The translations under genes and the position numbers were made by a program. 64,000 bases of DNA from Miniphocaeibacter halophilus (GTDB lineage Bacteria; Bacillota; Clostridia; Tissierellales; Peptoniphilaceae), in contig NZ_CP066744.1 in NCBI RefSeq assembly GCF_016458825.1, positions 1,423,868-1,487,867 on the forward strand, written 5' to 3'. Below are positions 28,251 to 37,686 of the stretch, piece after piece. The notes under the pieces were generated by a model that worked only from the letters and a program-made list of their open reading frames with translations, was not told where the DNA came from and searched no databases. Numbering within the stretch: position 1 is the first letter of the stretch; every line of letters begins with the position of its first letter.

Positions 28251-28282
28251 ACAGTAGAGTTTGAAAACTCAAACTCTACTGT
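28251..28282 (-). other. intercistronic hairpin between binding protein and permease
   Basis: A perfect 14-bp stem ACAGTAGAGTTTGA/TCAAACTCTACTGT with a four-base loop. On the transcribed (minus) strand no T tract follows, so mRNA stabilisation or partial attenuation is more likely than full termination. This would let the binding protein exceed the membrane subunits. Confidence 0.65.
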
Positions 28283-28288
28283 AATTTT

Positions 28289-29281
28289 TTATTCGGTAGC
28301 TTCTGTACTGGTTTCTTCCGATGACTCTTCTGCAACTCCTGCTAATTCATTACTATCAATAACTATTTTATCAAAAGTTCCATTGTCTTGAATTTCTTTT
28401 ATAAAGGTATTTAAGTAATCTTGAAAATCTTTGTCATCTTTTTTTAGAGCACCGGCAAAACCTGTTTCCCCAGGATAACTGATTCCTTCGGAGATTGCCA
28501 GTTTAGGGTTTTGTGCTATAAAAGCCTTAGCTATTATATCTTCAACTAATAATCCATCAATTTGTCCGGATTCTAAAGCAGCAGTTAAGTCTGGATAGTT
28601 TTTCAAATATAAAGAATTATCTTTTGCATTAGGAAAATGTGCATTAGTAACATTTTCTTGAACTGTTCCCATTTGGTTACCGAATTTAAAGTCGTCAGGA
28701 ATATCTTTTTCAGTTTTATATTTATCTAAATCGGCTTCCCTAACAAGTAGAACTAAAGTAGGAAAATAATAGTCACTTGTGAAGTCAACTTGTTTTTCCC
28801 TTTCCGGGTCCTTGTTCATTCCTGCCAGTAAGAGATCATACATTCCACTTTGAAGTCCAGCTATTAAACTGTCAAAAGAGGTGTCTACAATTTCTAACTC
28901 TACATCCATTTTCTTTGCTAGTAGTCTAGCCATTTCCATATCAATTCCACCAAATTCCGATTTACCTTCTACCATTAATCTATATTCATATGGTGGATAG
29001 GCTGCGTTAGTAGCTACTATTAACTTTTTATCTGTTAATATTTTATGCATTGTACTGTCTTCCGGGTAATCTTCAGCCTTTAAATCATCTACGGAAACTT
29101 CATAAGCTTCTCTCATTTCAGCTAATGCCTTTTCAGTAACTTCAGTTTTTTCCGTAGTAGCTTCAGTAACTTCCTCTTTACTTGCAGTAGTTGAATTTGA
29201 AGTATCTGTCTTTTCTACCTTTTCACATGCAGTTAATGTAAATGCTGCAATTAATAATAATGCTAATATTTTTTTCTTCAA
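28289..29281 (-). CDS. amino-acid ABC transporter binding lipoprotein
   Basis: Extracytoplasmic amino-acid receptor, 330 residues. It begins at TTG with AGGAGGG upstream, then a lipoprotein signal ending LTAC (Cys about residue 19) and a Thr/Glu-rich linker. The binding domain starts KLIVATNAAYPPYEYR and has GIDMEMARLLAKKMDVELE, typical of the SBP family 3. A Ser/Glu-rich tail ends the protein. The ligand cannot be read from sequence; the T-box leader says that expression rises when one particular tRNA is uncharged. Confidence 0.9.
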   Translation of the reverse strand: MKKKILALLLIAAFTLTACEKVEKTDTSNSTTASKEEVTEATTEKTEVTEKALAEMREAYEVSVDDLKAEDYPEDSTMHKILTDKKLIVATNAAYPPYEYRLMVEGKSEFGGIDMEMARLLAKKMDVELEIVDTSFDSLIAGLQSGMYDLLLAGMNKDPEREKQVDFTSDYYFPTLVLLVREADLDKYKTEKDIPDDFKFGNQMGTVQENVTNAHFPNAKDNSLYLKNYPDLTAALESGQIDGLLVEDIIAKAFIAQNPKLAISEGISYPGETGFAGALKKDDKDFQDYLNTFIKEIQDNGTFDKIVIDSNELAGVAEESSEETSTEATE

Positions 29282-29300
29282 TTAAATCCCTCCTAAAAAT

Positions 29301-29527
29301 AAAAAAATCTCTTTCTTAACTAAGAAAGAGACGAAAAATCCGCGGTACCACTCTAATTGATATATTCCTATATCCACTTAAACTATAACGCAGTTAACGT
29401 ATATTACTTGTAATACTCGTAATATATACTCCCTAGTCCTCGATTTATAATATATTATGTTGACTTTCACCAAACTCAACTCGCTAAAATAATATTAAAA
29501 TAAATCCCTAGTTCATAGTAAATTATT
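29301..29527 (-). ncRNA. T-box leader (tRNA-sensing riboswitch)
   Basis: Read on the minus strand, AGAGTGGTACCGCGG (29354-29340) is the conserved T-box sequence that binds the tRNA acceptor end. Upstream lie a stem I region with the distal loop GTTTGGTGAAAG inside GTTGA/TCAAC. Downstream is the terminator, TCTCTTTCTTA/TAAGAAAGAGA (29331-29308) followed by seven T. Uncharged tRNA should favour antitermination and raise transporter expression. I could not place the specifier codon with confidence. Confidence 0.93.
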
Positions 29528-29533
29528 GACAAT

Positions 29534-29562
29534 ATTCTATTAAATATTTTAACTTATGTCAA
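29534..29562 (-). promoter_or_regulatory. promoter of the T-box operon
   Basis: On the minus strand TTGACA (29562-29557), a 17-base spacer and TAGAAT (29539-29534) place the RNA start near 29527, just before the T-box stem I. Confidence 0.8.
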
Positions 29563-29703
29563 GTATGTAAAATATATTTATCTTTTATAAAATATATTTA
29601 TATAAATTAATTAATTTGGGTAAATAATAATAAAGCTATAAATTTATGTTATGTTATAATCAAAGTAATAAATTAAGACGATTTGAAATCAATGGAGGCT
29701 GTA

Positions 29704-31614
29704 ATGAAAAAACCAATTGTTAATTATTATTATACTGAAAACGGCGAGGAAGATGCGTATTTATTCAATAAAGGAATTAATGAAAAGTCCTATGAATTTT
29801 TAGGAGCTCATAAGTACATAGAAGATGATAAGGAAACTGTAAGATTTGTTGTGTGGGCACCTAATGCTAAATATGTCAATTTAGTAGGAGATTTTAACGA
29901 TTGGGATGATTATAATCTTCCTATGAAAATGATAGGAGAAACAGGAATTTGGATTATTAATGTATTTGGTGTAGAAGAATATGATTCTTATAAATATAGA
30001 ATTGTAACAAAGAATGATGAAATTAAATATAAGGCTGATCCTTATGCCTTCCATGCAGAGCTAAAACCAAAAACAGCTTCCAAATATTATGATCTTAAAG
30101 GTTATAAATGGAATGATAAAAGATGGTTAAATAAGAAAAAAAAGACCGATATCTACAAAAGTCCTATGAGTATATATGAGGTAAATTTAGCTTCATGGAA
30201 AAAGAAGGATAATGGAGATTACTATTCCTATGTGGAGTTAGCTGATGAACTGGTTAATTATGTTAAGGAAATGGGATATACCCATGTTGAAATTATGCCA
30301 ATTACAGAATATCCTTTTGATGGTTCATGGGGGTATCAAACAACAGGTTATTTTGCTCCAACATCTAGATTTGGAACACCAAAGGATTTTATGTACTTAG
30401 TTGATAAATTTCATCAAAAAAACATAGGTGTAATACTAGATTGGGTACCGGTTCATTTTTGCAAAGACGATTTTGGGCTAGCAAGATTTGACGGAACAGG
30501 TCTTTATGAATCACAAAATACCTATGAGGCTGAAAATGAACAATGGGGTACATTAAATTTTGATTTTAGAAAAAATGAAGTTAGGAACTTTTTGATTTCT
30601 TCCGCCTTATATTGGCATGACTATTATCATATTGATGGTATTAGAGTAGATGCTGTTGCTTATATGCTGTATTTAAACTTTACAGGTAAAGATATAAAAA
30701 ATGAAGACGGTGGAAATGAAAACAAAGAGGCTGTTTCTTTTATTAGAGAATTAAATACAATAATATTTAAAAATTATCCCAACACATTAATGATTGCAGA
30801 GGAATCAACTGCTTGGCCAAATATAACAATGCCTGTTGAACTAGATGGCCTTGGATTTAATTATAAATGGAATATGGGTTGGATGAATGACACCTTAAAA
30901 TATATAAAACTGGACCCATTATTTAGAAAAGATCATCACGATTTACTTACATTTAGTTTAATATATGCATTTAGCGAAAATTATATCTTACCATTTAGTC
31001 ATGATGAAGTTGTTCATATGAAAGGCTCTATGATTAATAAGATGCCGGGAGAATACAGTGAAAAATTTGATTCATTGCGATTATTGATGATGTATATGTA
31101 TGGACATCCTGGAAAAAAATTGAACTTTATGGGAAATGAAATAGCTCAATTTGATGAATGGAATGAGTGGGATTCAATTACTTGGGGTGTTTTAGACTTT
31201 GAAAAACATGTAAGATATAAAAAATTTATTTCAGAGTTAAATAACTTTTATAGAAAAGAAAAAGCTTTATGGGAAGAGGATTTTGACCATAAAGGATTTA
31301 ACTGGTTAGAGGTAGACAATAATAAAGAATCTGTAGTTATTTTTGAAAGAATTTCTGACAAGGGAGAAAAATTAATATGTGCATATAATTTTACTCCTGT
31401 ATTGAGAAAAAATTATCCTATAGGAGTTGATAAGGAAGGAACTTATTCAGTAGTGTTAAATAGTGACATGCAAAAATATGGAGGAAATTTACTAAGAAAC
31501 AAGGCCTATAAAACTAAAAAAGAAGAAATACATTCAAAAAAATATAGCATAAGGGTAGATTTACCACCATTAGGTGCAATGTTTATCAAAATGAAGCAGA
31601 AAAATAGGAGGTAG
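29704..31614 (+). CDS. glgB: 1,4-alpha-glucan branching enzyme
   Basis: Creates alpha-1,6 branches in glycogen. From ATG 29704 (TGGAGG upstream) the 636-residue protein has an N-terminal CBM48-like domain ([20 protein letters not shown] near residue 41) and a GH13 catalytic barrel: [18 protein letters not shown] with the nucleophile Asp, and [10 protein letters not shown] with the acid Glu, followed by SHDEVVH. This is the normal GlgB set. It opens a gap-free glycogen operon. A TATAAT lies at 29655-29660 upstream, without a clear -35 box. Confidence 0.94.
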   Translation: MKKPIVNYYYTENGEEDAYLFNKGINEKSYEFLGAHKYIEDDKETVRFVVWAPNAKYVNLVGDFNDWDDYNLPMKMIGETGIWIINVFGVEEYDSYKYRIVTKNDEIKYKADPYAFHAELKPKTASKYYDLKGYKWNDKRWLNKKKKTDIYKSPMSIYEVNLASWKKKDNGDYYSYVELADELVNYVKEMGYTHVEIMPITEYPFDGSWGYQTTGYFAPTSRFGTPKDFMYLVDKFHQKNIGVILDWVPVHFCKDDFGLARFDGTGLYESQNTYEAENEQWGTLNFDFRKNEVRNFLISSALYWHDYYHIDGIRVDAVAYMLYLNFTGKDIKNEDGGNENKEAVSFIRELNTIIFKNYPNTLMIAEESTAWPNITMPVELDGLGFNYKWNMGWMNDTLKYIKLDPLFRKDHHDLLTFSLIYAFSENYILPFSHDEVVHMKGSMINKMPGEYSEKFDSLRLLMMYMYGHPGKKLNFMGNEIAQFDEWNEWDSITWGVLDFEKHVRYKKFISELNNFYRKEKALWEEDFDHKGFNWLEVDNNKESVVIFERISDKGEKLICAYNFTPVLRKNYPIGVDKEGTYSVVLNSDMQKYGGNLLRNKAYKTKKEEIHSKKYSIRVDLPPLGAMFIKMKQKNRR

Positions 31615-31616
31615 TT

Positions 31617-32753
31617 ATGAGAGCAAGAAAACGAGTTGTAGCAATGTTATTAGCTGGAGGTCAAGGTTCGAGACTAAAAGGCTTAACTAAGAAAATTGCT
31701 AAGCCAGCTGTACCATTTGGAGGAAAATATAGAATTATAGATTTTGCCTTAAGTAATGCTACAAATTCAGATATTAGAGATATAGGTGTATTGACTCAAT
31801 ACAAACCATTTCTTTTAAATACGCATTTAGGCAATGGTGCTGCTTGGGATTATGATAGAAACAGTGGTGGTTTAAGAGTGCTTCCTCCATTTGCAACAGA
31901 AGAAGGTGGTAGATGGTATGAAGGAACTGCTAATGCTATTTACGAAAATATTGATTTTCTAGATGATTTAGCACCGGAATATGTGTTAATTTTATCTGGA
32001 GATCATATATATAAAATGAATTATAATGAACTTTTAGATTATCATAAGGAAAAGAATTCAGCTTGTACAATAGCAGTTATGGAAGTGCCTTGGGAAGAAG
32101 CGTCAAGATTTGGAATTCTAAACACCGATAAGGACAATAAAATTGTTGAATTTGACGAAAAACCGGAAAATCCTAAAAACAATTTAGCATCTATGGGAAT
32201 ATACATGTTCAATTGGTCTACATTAAGAGAATTTTTAATTAAAGATGCAGAGGACAAGGACTCTGACCATGATTTTGGTAAGAATGTTTTACCGGCAATT
32301 TTAAATGAAGGATACGATATGTATGCTTGGAAATTCGATGGCTATTGGAAAGATGTTGGTACTGTAAAAAGTTATTGGGAAGCAAATTTAGATTTATTAA
32401 ACGATAATAATTTAAACTTATATGATAAAAAAGAAAGAATATTTACAAAGGCTAAGAACTTACCACCTCATTTTATAGCTAATGGAGCAGTAGTAAAAAA
32501 AGCCTTAATAAATGAAGCTTGTAGAGTTTACGGTACAGTTAAAAACTCAGTTTTATTTTCAAGTGTAATTATTGAAGAAGGTGCTGAAGTTGTAAATTCA
32601 GTAATTTTATCAAATGTTGTAATTAAAAAAGGTGCCAAGGTTTATAATGCAGTTATAAATGAAGACTGTATAATTGATGAAAAACAGGAGATAGGCTCTC
32701 CAGATGATAAAAACGTGTACTTAGTTGACGACGAAGGTATTTGTGTAGATTAG
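31617..32753 (+). CDS. glgC: glucose-1-phosphate adenylyltransferase
   Basis: Makes ADP-glucose, the committed step of glycogen synthesis. The 378-residue protein has the nucleotide-binding start [34 protein letters not shown], the catalytic segment [13 protein letters not shown], the glucose-phosphate region FDEKPENPK, and a C-terminal left-handed beta-helix ([20 protein letters not shown] onwards). All these fit an active GlgC. It is followed by glgD, the usual regulatory partner in Firmicutes. Confidence 0.95.
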   Translation: MRARKRVVAMLLAGGQGSRLKGLTKKIAKPAVPFGGKYRIIDFALSNATNSDIRDIGVLTQYKPFLLNTHLGNGAAWDYDRNSGGLRVLPPFATEEGGRWYEGTANAIYENIDFLDDLAPEYVLILSGDHIYKMNYNELLDYHKEKNSACTIAVMEVPWEEASRFGILNTDKDNKIVEFDEKPENPKNNLASMGIYMFNWSTLREFLIKDAEDKDSDHDFGKNVLPAILNEGYDMYAWKFDGYWKDVGTVKSYWEANLDLLNDNNLNLYDKKERIFTKAKNLPPHFIANGAVVKKALINEACRVYGTVKNSVLFSSVIIEEGAEVVNSVILSNVVIKKGAKVYNAVINEDCIIDEKQEIGSPDDKNVYLVDDEGICVD

Positions 32754-32764
32754 GAGGTAGTATT

Positions 32765-33883
32765 ATGCAAAAATGTATAGGTGTTATTATTGGTGGAAAA
32801 TCATCAAATCAGTATGGATCTTTATGTGAGACTAGACCCGCATATATGCTACCTTATGGTGGAAGATATAGATTAATTGATTTTACTCTATCAAATTTAG
32901 CCAATAACGATTTTTCAAATGTTATATTATATGGTGGCAGAAATATTAGATCAACATTAGATCATGTGGGAAATGGAGCTCCTTGGGAGTTAAATAGAAG
33001 AAGAAGTGGACTTGTAATATTTCCGGCAGTAGTTGGGCCTGATGGAATGAACTCGAATCAACTGGAAACTTTAAATGAAACGATGACATTCTATGAAGAA
33101 GCTAAAGAGGATTACTTATATGTAGTAGATCCAATGCTTATTGACAAAGAAGATCTTACAGACACTTACGATAGATTTATTGAAGAAGATTACGATGTGT
33201 TACTATTTTATACCAATAAAGAAGATGGGTTAGGAAAACATATTGGTGAGAAAAAACTGATTTTTAATTCTCAGGGAGAATTAGTAAATATTGGCACTAA
33301 TTTAGGTACTCAAGAAAAGTTTTCATTATTGACTAAGGTTGGGTTTATAAAGAAAGAAGTATTTATAAATCTAGTTAAAAGCTCAATAGAAAAAGGAGAT
33401 GCTAAGGACTTAACAGAAGCTATTGCCAATAATTGTAGTAGATTAAAAATTGGATTACATGAAGAAAAAGAAAATGTGGAAATAATACGTGGCTTAAGAA
33501 GTTTTTATGATTCTAATATGAAATTATTGGAAACACAGTTTTATGATGATATTTTTTATAAAAACGGTGTTCTTTTAACAAAATCTAAAGATGAACCTTC
33601 AACCTTATATAGTGATGAATCTAAAGTTTCTAATTCATTAATAGCTAATGGATGTATTATTGAAGGACAAGTAGAAAATTCTATAATTTTTAGAGGAGTT
33701 AAAATTGGAAAAGGAGCTATTATTAAGAACTCCATCCTATTCCAAAAAACAGAAATTGAATCTGACGCTGTAATAATTAACACAATAACAGACAAGTATG
33801 TTACAGTTAAGTCAGGAGTATCAATAGTAGGAAGTCAAAATCTTCCTTATGTAATAGCGAAAAATTTAGTAGTGGAGAAATAA
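32765..33883 (+). CDS. glgD: GlgD, regulatory partner of ADP-glucose pyrophosphorylase
   Basis: A 372-residue GlgC paralogue from ATG 32765 (AGGAGG upstream). The nucleotide loop is altered (VIIGGKSSNQYGSLCETRPAYML instead of GGxGxRL..T..K), and the aspartate of GDH is lost (VVDPMLID), so it should not be catalytic. In other Firmicutes GlgD binds GlgC and raises its activity; the same is inferred here from order and sequence. Confidence 0.9.
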   Translation: MQKCIGVIIGGKSSNQYGSLCETRPAYMLPYGGRYRLIDFTLSNLANNDFSNVILYGGRNIRSTLDHVGNGAPWELNRRRSGLVIFPAVVGPDGMNSNQLETLNETMTFYEEAKEDYLYVVDPMLIDKEDLTDTYDRFIEEDYDVLLFYTNKEDGLGKHIGEKKLIFNSQGELVNIGTNLGTQEKFSLLTKVGFIKKEVFINLVKSSIEKGDAKDLTEAIANNCSRLKIGLHEEKENVEIIRGLRSFYDSNMKLLETQFYDDIFYKNGVLLTKSKDEPSTLYSDESKVSNSLIANGCIIEGQVENSIIFRGVKIGKGAIIKNSILFQKTEIESDAVIINTITDKYVTVKSGVSIVGSQNLPYVIAKNLVVEK

Positions 33884-33886
33884 AAA

Positions 33887-35317
33887 ATGAATATTTTATA
33901 TTGTACATCTGAGGCAGTGCCTTTTATAAAAACAGGTGGTTTAGCAGATGTTGCTGGGTCTTTGCCATTGGAAATGAAAAGACAGGGACATGATATAAGG
34001 GTAGTATTGCCATTATATGGGAAAATACCCTTGGAGTATAAATCAGAAATGAACTACATAGGATATTTCTATGTAGATTTAGGAAATGCTCATGAATATG
34101 CTGGAGTAATGGAACTAGAACATGAAGGTGTAAAATTTTATTTTATAGATAATGAAAGATATTTTAATAGGTCTAAAATTTATGGTGAGGGTGACGATGG
34201 AGAAAGATTTTTATTTTTCTCCAAGGCCTGTGTTCAATTGCCAAAAGTAATTGGATTTAAACCGAATATCATACACTCTAACGATTGGCATACCGCTATG
34301 GTTAATGTGTATATTAAAGATTTTGCACGTGGCGATAGCTACTATTGGGATATTAAGGCTGTATACACAATACACAATTTAAAATATCAGGGAGTTTTTC
34401 CTGCAGATATTTTAAGAGTAGCAGGTTTATCACCGGAGTATTTTAACGATGAAGCCTTAAAGTTTTATGATGCAGTAAACTTTATGAAGGGTGGAATAGT
34501 ATTTAGTGATTATTTCACAACAGTATCTAAAAACTATGCTAATGAAATAAAATACGATTATTTCGGTGAAGGATTAGACGGAGTAATTAGAAAACATGAG
34601 TATAAATTAAAGGGAATAGTCAACGGAATAGACTATGATGAGTGGAATCCTAAAAAGGATAAATACCTATCTAAAAATTATGATTTAAAAACAATAGATA
34701 AAAAAATTGAAAACAAAAGAGAAATTCAAAGAATATTTGGCCTTGAAATAAGAGACGACGTACCGATGTTTGCAATGGTATCACGTTTAGTAGAAATGAA
34801 AGGTCTTGAGTTGGTTTGTTATATAATGGACGAATTGTTGTATTCTGAGGATATTCAAGTTGTTATTTTAGGAACTGGTGATGAAAAGTACGAGAATGCT
34901 TTTAGGTATTTTGAATACAGATATCCAGACAAATTAAGGGCTAGAATTTATTATAACAATGAAGAAGCGCATTTAATTTATTCAGGAGCAGACTTTTTAT
35001 TAATGCCATCATTAGCAGAACCTTGTGGAATATCTCAACTAATAGCTATGAGATATGGAACAATACCAATAGTAAGGGAAACAGGAGGACTAAAAGATAC
35101 TGTTAAACCGTATAATGAATTTACTGGTGAAGGAACAGGTTTTAGCTTTTCTAACATAAACGCTCATGATTTACTATATACAATTAGACAGGCTATTAGA
35201 TTTTATTATGATGAAAAATCAATGAAAAACATTGTAACATCTGCAATGAATGAAGAAAATAACTGGGAGAAATCTGCTAAAGAATATATCGAGCTATATG
35301 AAGAATTGGTGAAGTAA
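33887..35317 (+). CDS. glgA: glycogen synthase (ADP-glucose type)
   Basis: Extends glycogen chains from ADP-glucose. The 476-residue GT5 protein starts with CTSEAVPFIKTGGLADVAGSL, where KTGGL binds ADP-glucose. Further motifs are HSNDWHTAMVNVYIK, YTIHNLKYQG, NGIDYDEWNP and the C-terminal PSLAEPCGISQLIAMRYGTIPIVRETGGLKDTV. Length and motifs are standard. It lies four bases from glgD and is followed directly by the phosphorylase-like gene. Confidence 0.95.
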   Translation: MNILYCTSEAVPFIKTGGLADVAGSLPLEMKRQGHDIRVVLPLYGKIPLEYKSEMNYIGYFYVDLGNAHEYAGVMELEHEGVKFYFIDNERYFNRSKIYGEGDDGERFLFFSKACVQLPKVIGFKPNIIHSNDWHTAMVNVYIKDFARGDSYYWDIKAVYTIHNLKYQGVFPADILRVAGLSPEYFNDEALKFYDAVNFMKGGIVFSDYFTTVSKNYANEIKYDYFGEGLDGVIRKHEYKLKGIVNGIDYDEWNPKKDKYLSKNYDLKTIDKKIENKREIQRIFGLEIRDDVPMFAMVSRLVEMKGLELVCYIMDELLYSEDIQVVILGTGDEKYENAFRYFEYRYPDKLRARIYYNNEEAHLIYSGADFLLMPSLAEPCGISQLIAMRYGTIPIVRETGGLKDTVKPYNEFTGEGTGFSFSNINAHDLLYTIRQAIRFYYDEKSMKNIVTSAMNEENNWEKSAKEYIELYEELVK

Positions 35318-35319
35318 TC

Positions 35320-37662
35320 ATGTTGAAATTTAGTGGAGAAGAATTACTAAAAAAAATAAAACATAACTTAAATTATAAATTAGTAGTAGATAGACATGAG
35401 GCTAGTAGCTTTGATGTCTATCTTGCTACTGCTGAAGTTATAAAAGATATAATTTCATATCCTTGGAGAGACACCAAGGATAAATTTTTTTCCAGAAAAA
35501 GAATCTATTATTTATCCTTTGAATATTTGCCGGAAAAATTTTTAGCAAGAAACATAGGACTTCTTAAATTAGGAAAAGAGTTTAATTATGCTTTTAATCA
35601 ATTAGGTTATACATTTAAAGAGATTTTAGAGAATGATACTACAAGTAGATTAGGTGGAGAATCTTTAGGTAGATTTTCATTTTCTTTTTTAGATAGTGCC
35701 AGTTCTGTAAATGAAAATCTTATGGCATATGGAATGAGATATGAAAATGGCAGATTGAAGCAGGAAATAGTGGATTTTAATCAAGTAGAAAGAGTAGATA
35801 CATGGCTTGCTGCTGGTTTTCCATGGGAATATAGGAAAAATATAGTCTATGATATAGAATTTAGTAATCTAAAAGTACAGGCCCAGGCTTATGATATTCC
35901 AATTTTAGGCTATGAAGGAAAAACCGTAAACACTTTAAGGGTTTGGTCCATTATAAACGATAATTTAATTGATGTAGATGCAATTTTAAGAGGAAGCCTA
36001 AACGAATTATATTATAACTATATAAGTACTAAAAGTATAATAAACTTTTTATACCCTGAAGATTCAAATATAGTAGGTAAAAAAATCAGACTAGGACAGG
36101 AGTATTTTTATGCAACTTGTTCAGTTAAGGATATTTTGTCAAATACTAAGAAAGAAGAATTAGATTTATTAAAAATAGAAGAATATGTTTCTATTAAAAT
36201 GAATGAGGCCCATACAATAATGGCGATTCCTGTATTTATTGAAGAATATAAAGAAATAACAGGGTGTAGTTATGAGTTTGCCTATGAGAAAGCAAATAAG
36301 ATTTTTAATTATACTTCTTATGATGATTTTACTTCAAAGAAAAAAATGTGGGATATGAATTTAATAAAAGAAATCTGTCCTAAAATAATAAAGGCAATAG
36401 AATTTTTAGATGAAAAGTTAAGGGAAGTTTTGAAAGTAAGAACATTTGATTTAAAAGAAAGTGAATTAAAAGAATTATATATAATTAACGACAATAAGGT
36501 TAATTTTACAAATATTGTTTTGTTCGTTAGCAATAGCTTAGGAGCTATTTCAGAACTACATTATAAAATTATTACTGATGGACGATTAAATACCTTTAGT
36601 AGTATTTTCCCAAGAAAATTCATACTAAACAGAAGTGGTGTAAGTCAAAGAACTTGGCTATATTTAGCGAATCAGAAACAATCTGACTATTTATGTGAAT
36701 TATTAAACGAAGATATTATAAAAAATCCCAAATGTTTAATTAAATTGGAAAAATACAAAGATAATGAAAAAGTACTTAATGAATTAGACAATATTAAAAG
36801 GGAAAACAAATTAGAAATAGAAAAATATATTAAAAATAATTATAATATAAAAATAAATCCCTATTCTATATTCGATATGCAGTTAAAGGATTTTCATGAA
36901 CATAGAAGACAATTTTTAACAGCCTTATATATAACTAAACTATATTTTGATTTAAAGGAAAATTCAAGTATAGATCTAGCAGACAGGACGTTTTTCTTTG
37001 GAGGAATGGCCTCTCAAAGTTATTTGGCTGCTAAGTCCATAATTAATTATATTAATACATTGGCTTATGTTGTAAACTCCGATTTAACAATAAAAGGTAA
37101 GTTAAAAGTGGTTTTTATAGAAAACCTGACTATAGAAAAGGCTATGATATTAATTCCATCTGCTGATATTAATGAACAACTTTCAACACCGGGAATAGAT
37201 ATGGCAGGAGCTTCCGCTATTAAATATATGTTTAATGCAGGACTTACAATTGGTAGTAGAACAGGTTTAAACCTGGACATTCGCAATGAAATAGGGGAAG
37301 ATAATATTTTCTTATTTGGATTATCAAGGGAAGAACTGGACAATCAATTTAAGCATAATTATTATGAGCCTACAGAATTTATTAAAAACAATAATGAATT
37401 GAGCAAATTAATAAAAAGAATAAGATCTAGTGGAAATACTTTATTAAAAGAGAGTTTCGAAAAATTATATAATTTAATTGTAAAATATAATGATAGCTTT
37501 TTTATTTTTAAAGATTTTCCTGCTTATGTAAGGGCACAAAAATTAGTTGAACAAAGATACAGGGACAAATTTTGTTGGAATAATATGCAATTAGTAAACT
37601 TGGCCCATAGTGGAATGTTCTCTGTAGATTATTCATTAGAGGAATTTAAAAAAATCATATGA
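35320..37662 (+). CDS. divergent glycogen phosphorylase-like protein, catalytic residues altered
   Basis: A 780-residue protein aligning end to end with GT35 glycogen phosphorylases. The PLP lysine is kept (K635 in AGASAIKYM), but much of the active site is not. Against rabbit muscle numbering: R569 is D524 and K574 is R529 in FDMQLKDFHEHRRQ; H377 is Y334; E672, S674, T676 and N678 are D627, A629, A631 and A633; the KTNG segment reads NRSG. Such losses would be expected to abolish or greatly alter phosphorolysis. It occupies the glgP slot, so a scaffold, regulator or altered-specificity enzyme is possible. No internal frameshift is seen. Confidence 0.85.
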   Translation: MLKFSGEELLKKIKHNLNYKLVVDRHEASSFDVYLATAEVIKDIISYPWRDTKDKFFSRKRIYYLSFEYLPEKFLARNIGLLKLGKEFNYAFNQLGYTFKEILENDTTSRLGGESLGRFSFSFLDSASSVNENLMAYGMRYENGRLKQEIVDFNQVERVDTWLAAGFPWEYRKNIVYDIEFSNLKVQAQAYDIPILGYEGKTVNTLRVWSIINDNLIDVDAILRGSLNELYYNYISTKSIINFLYPEDSNIVGKKIRLGQEYFYATCSVKDILSNTKKEELDLLKIEEYVSIKMNEAHTIMAIPVFIEEYKEITGCSYEFAYEKANKIFNYTSYDDFTSKKKMWDMNLIKEICPKIIKAIEFLDEKLREVLKVRTFDLKESELKELYIINDNKVNFTNIVLFVSNSLGAISELHYKIITDGRLNTFSSIFPRKFILNRSGVSQRTWLYLANQKQSDYLCELLNEDIIKNPKCLIKLEKYKDNEKVLNELDNIKRENKLEIEKYIKNNYNIKINPYSIFDMQLKDFHEHRRQFLTALYITKLYFDLKENSSIDLADRTFFFGGMASQSYLAAKSIINYINTLAYVVNSDLTIKGKLKVVFIENLTIEKAMILIPSADINEQLSTPGIDMAGASAIKYMFNAGLTIGSRTGLNLDIRNEIGEDNIFLFGLSREELDNQFKHNYYEPTEFIKNNNELSKLIKRIRSSGNTLLKESFEKLYNLIVKYNDSFFIFKDFPAYVRAQKLVEQRYRDKFCWNNMQLVNLAHSGMFSVDYSLEEFKKII

Positions 37663-37686
37663 TAAATGAGATGAGTGTTAAGAAAT

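Noticed and set aside
32765-33883. GlgD as a decayed GlgC
   Set aside because: Loss of catalytic residues is normal for GlgD in Firmicutes, where it acts as a partner of GlgC.
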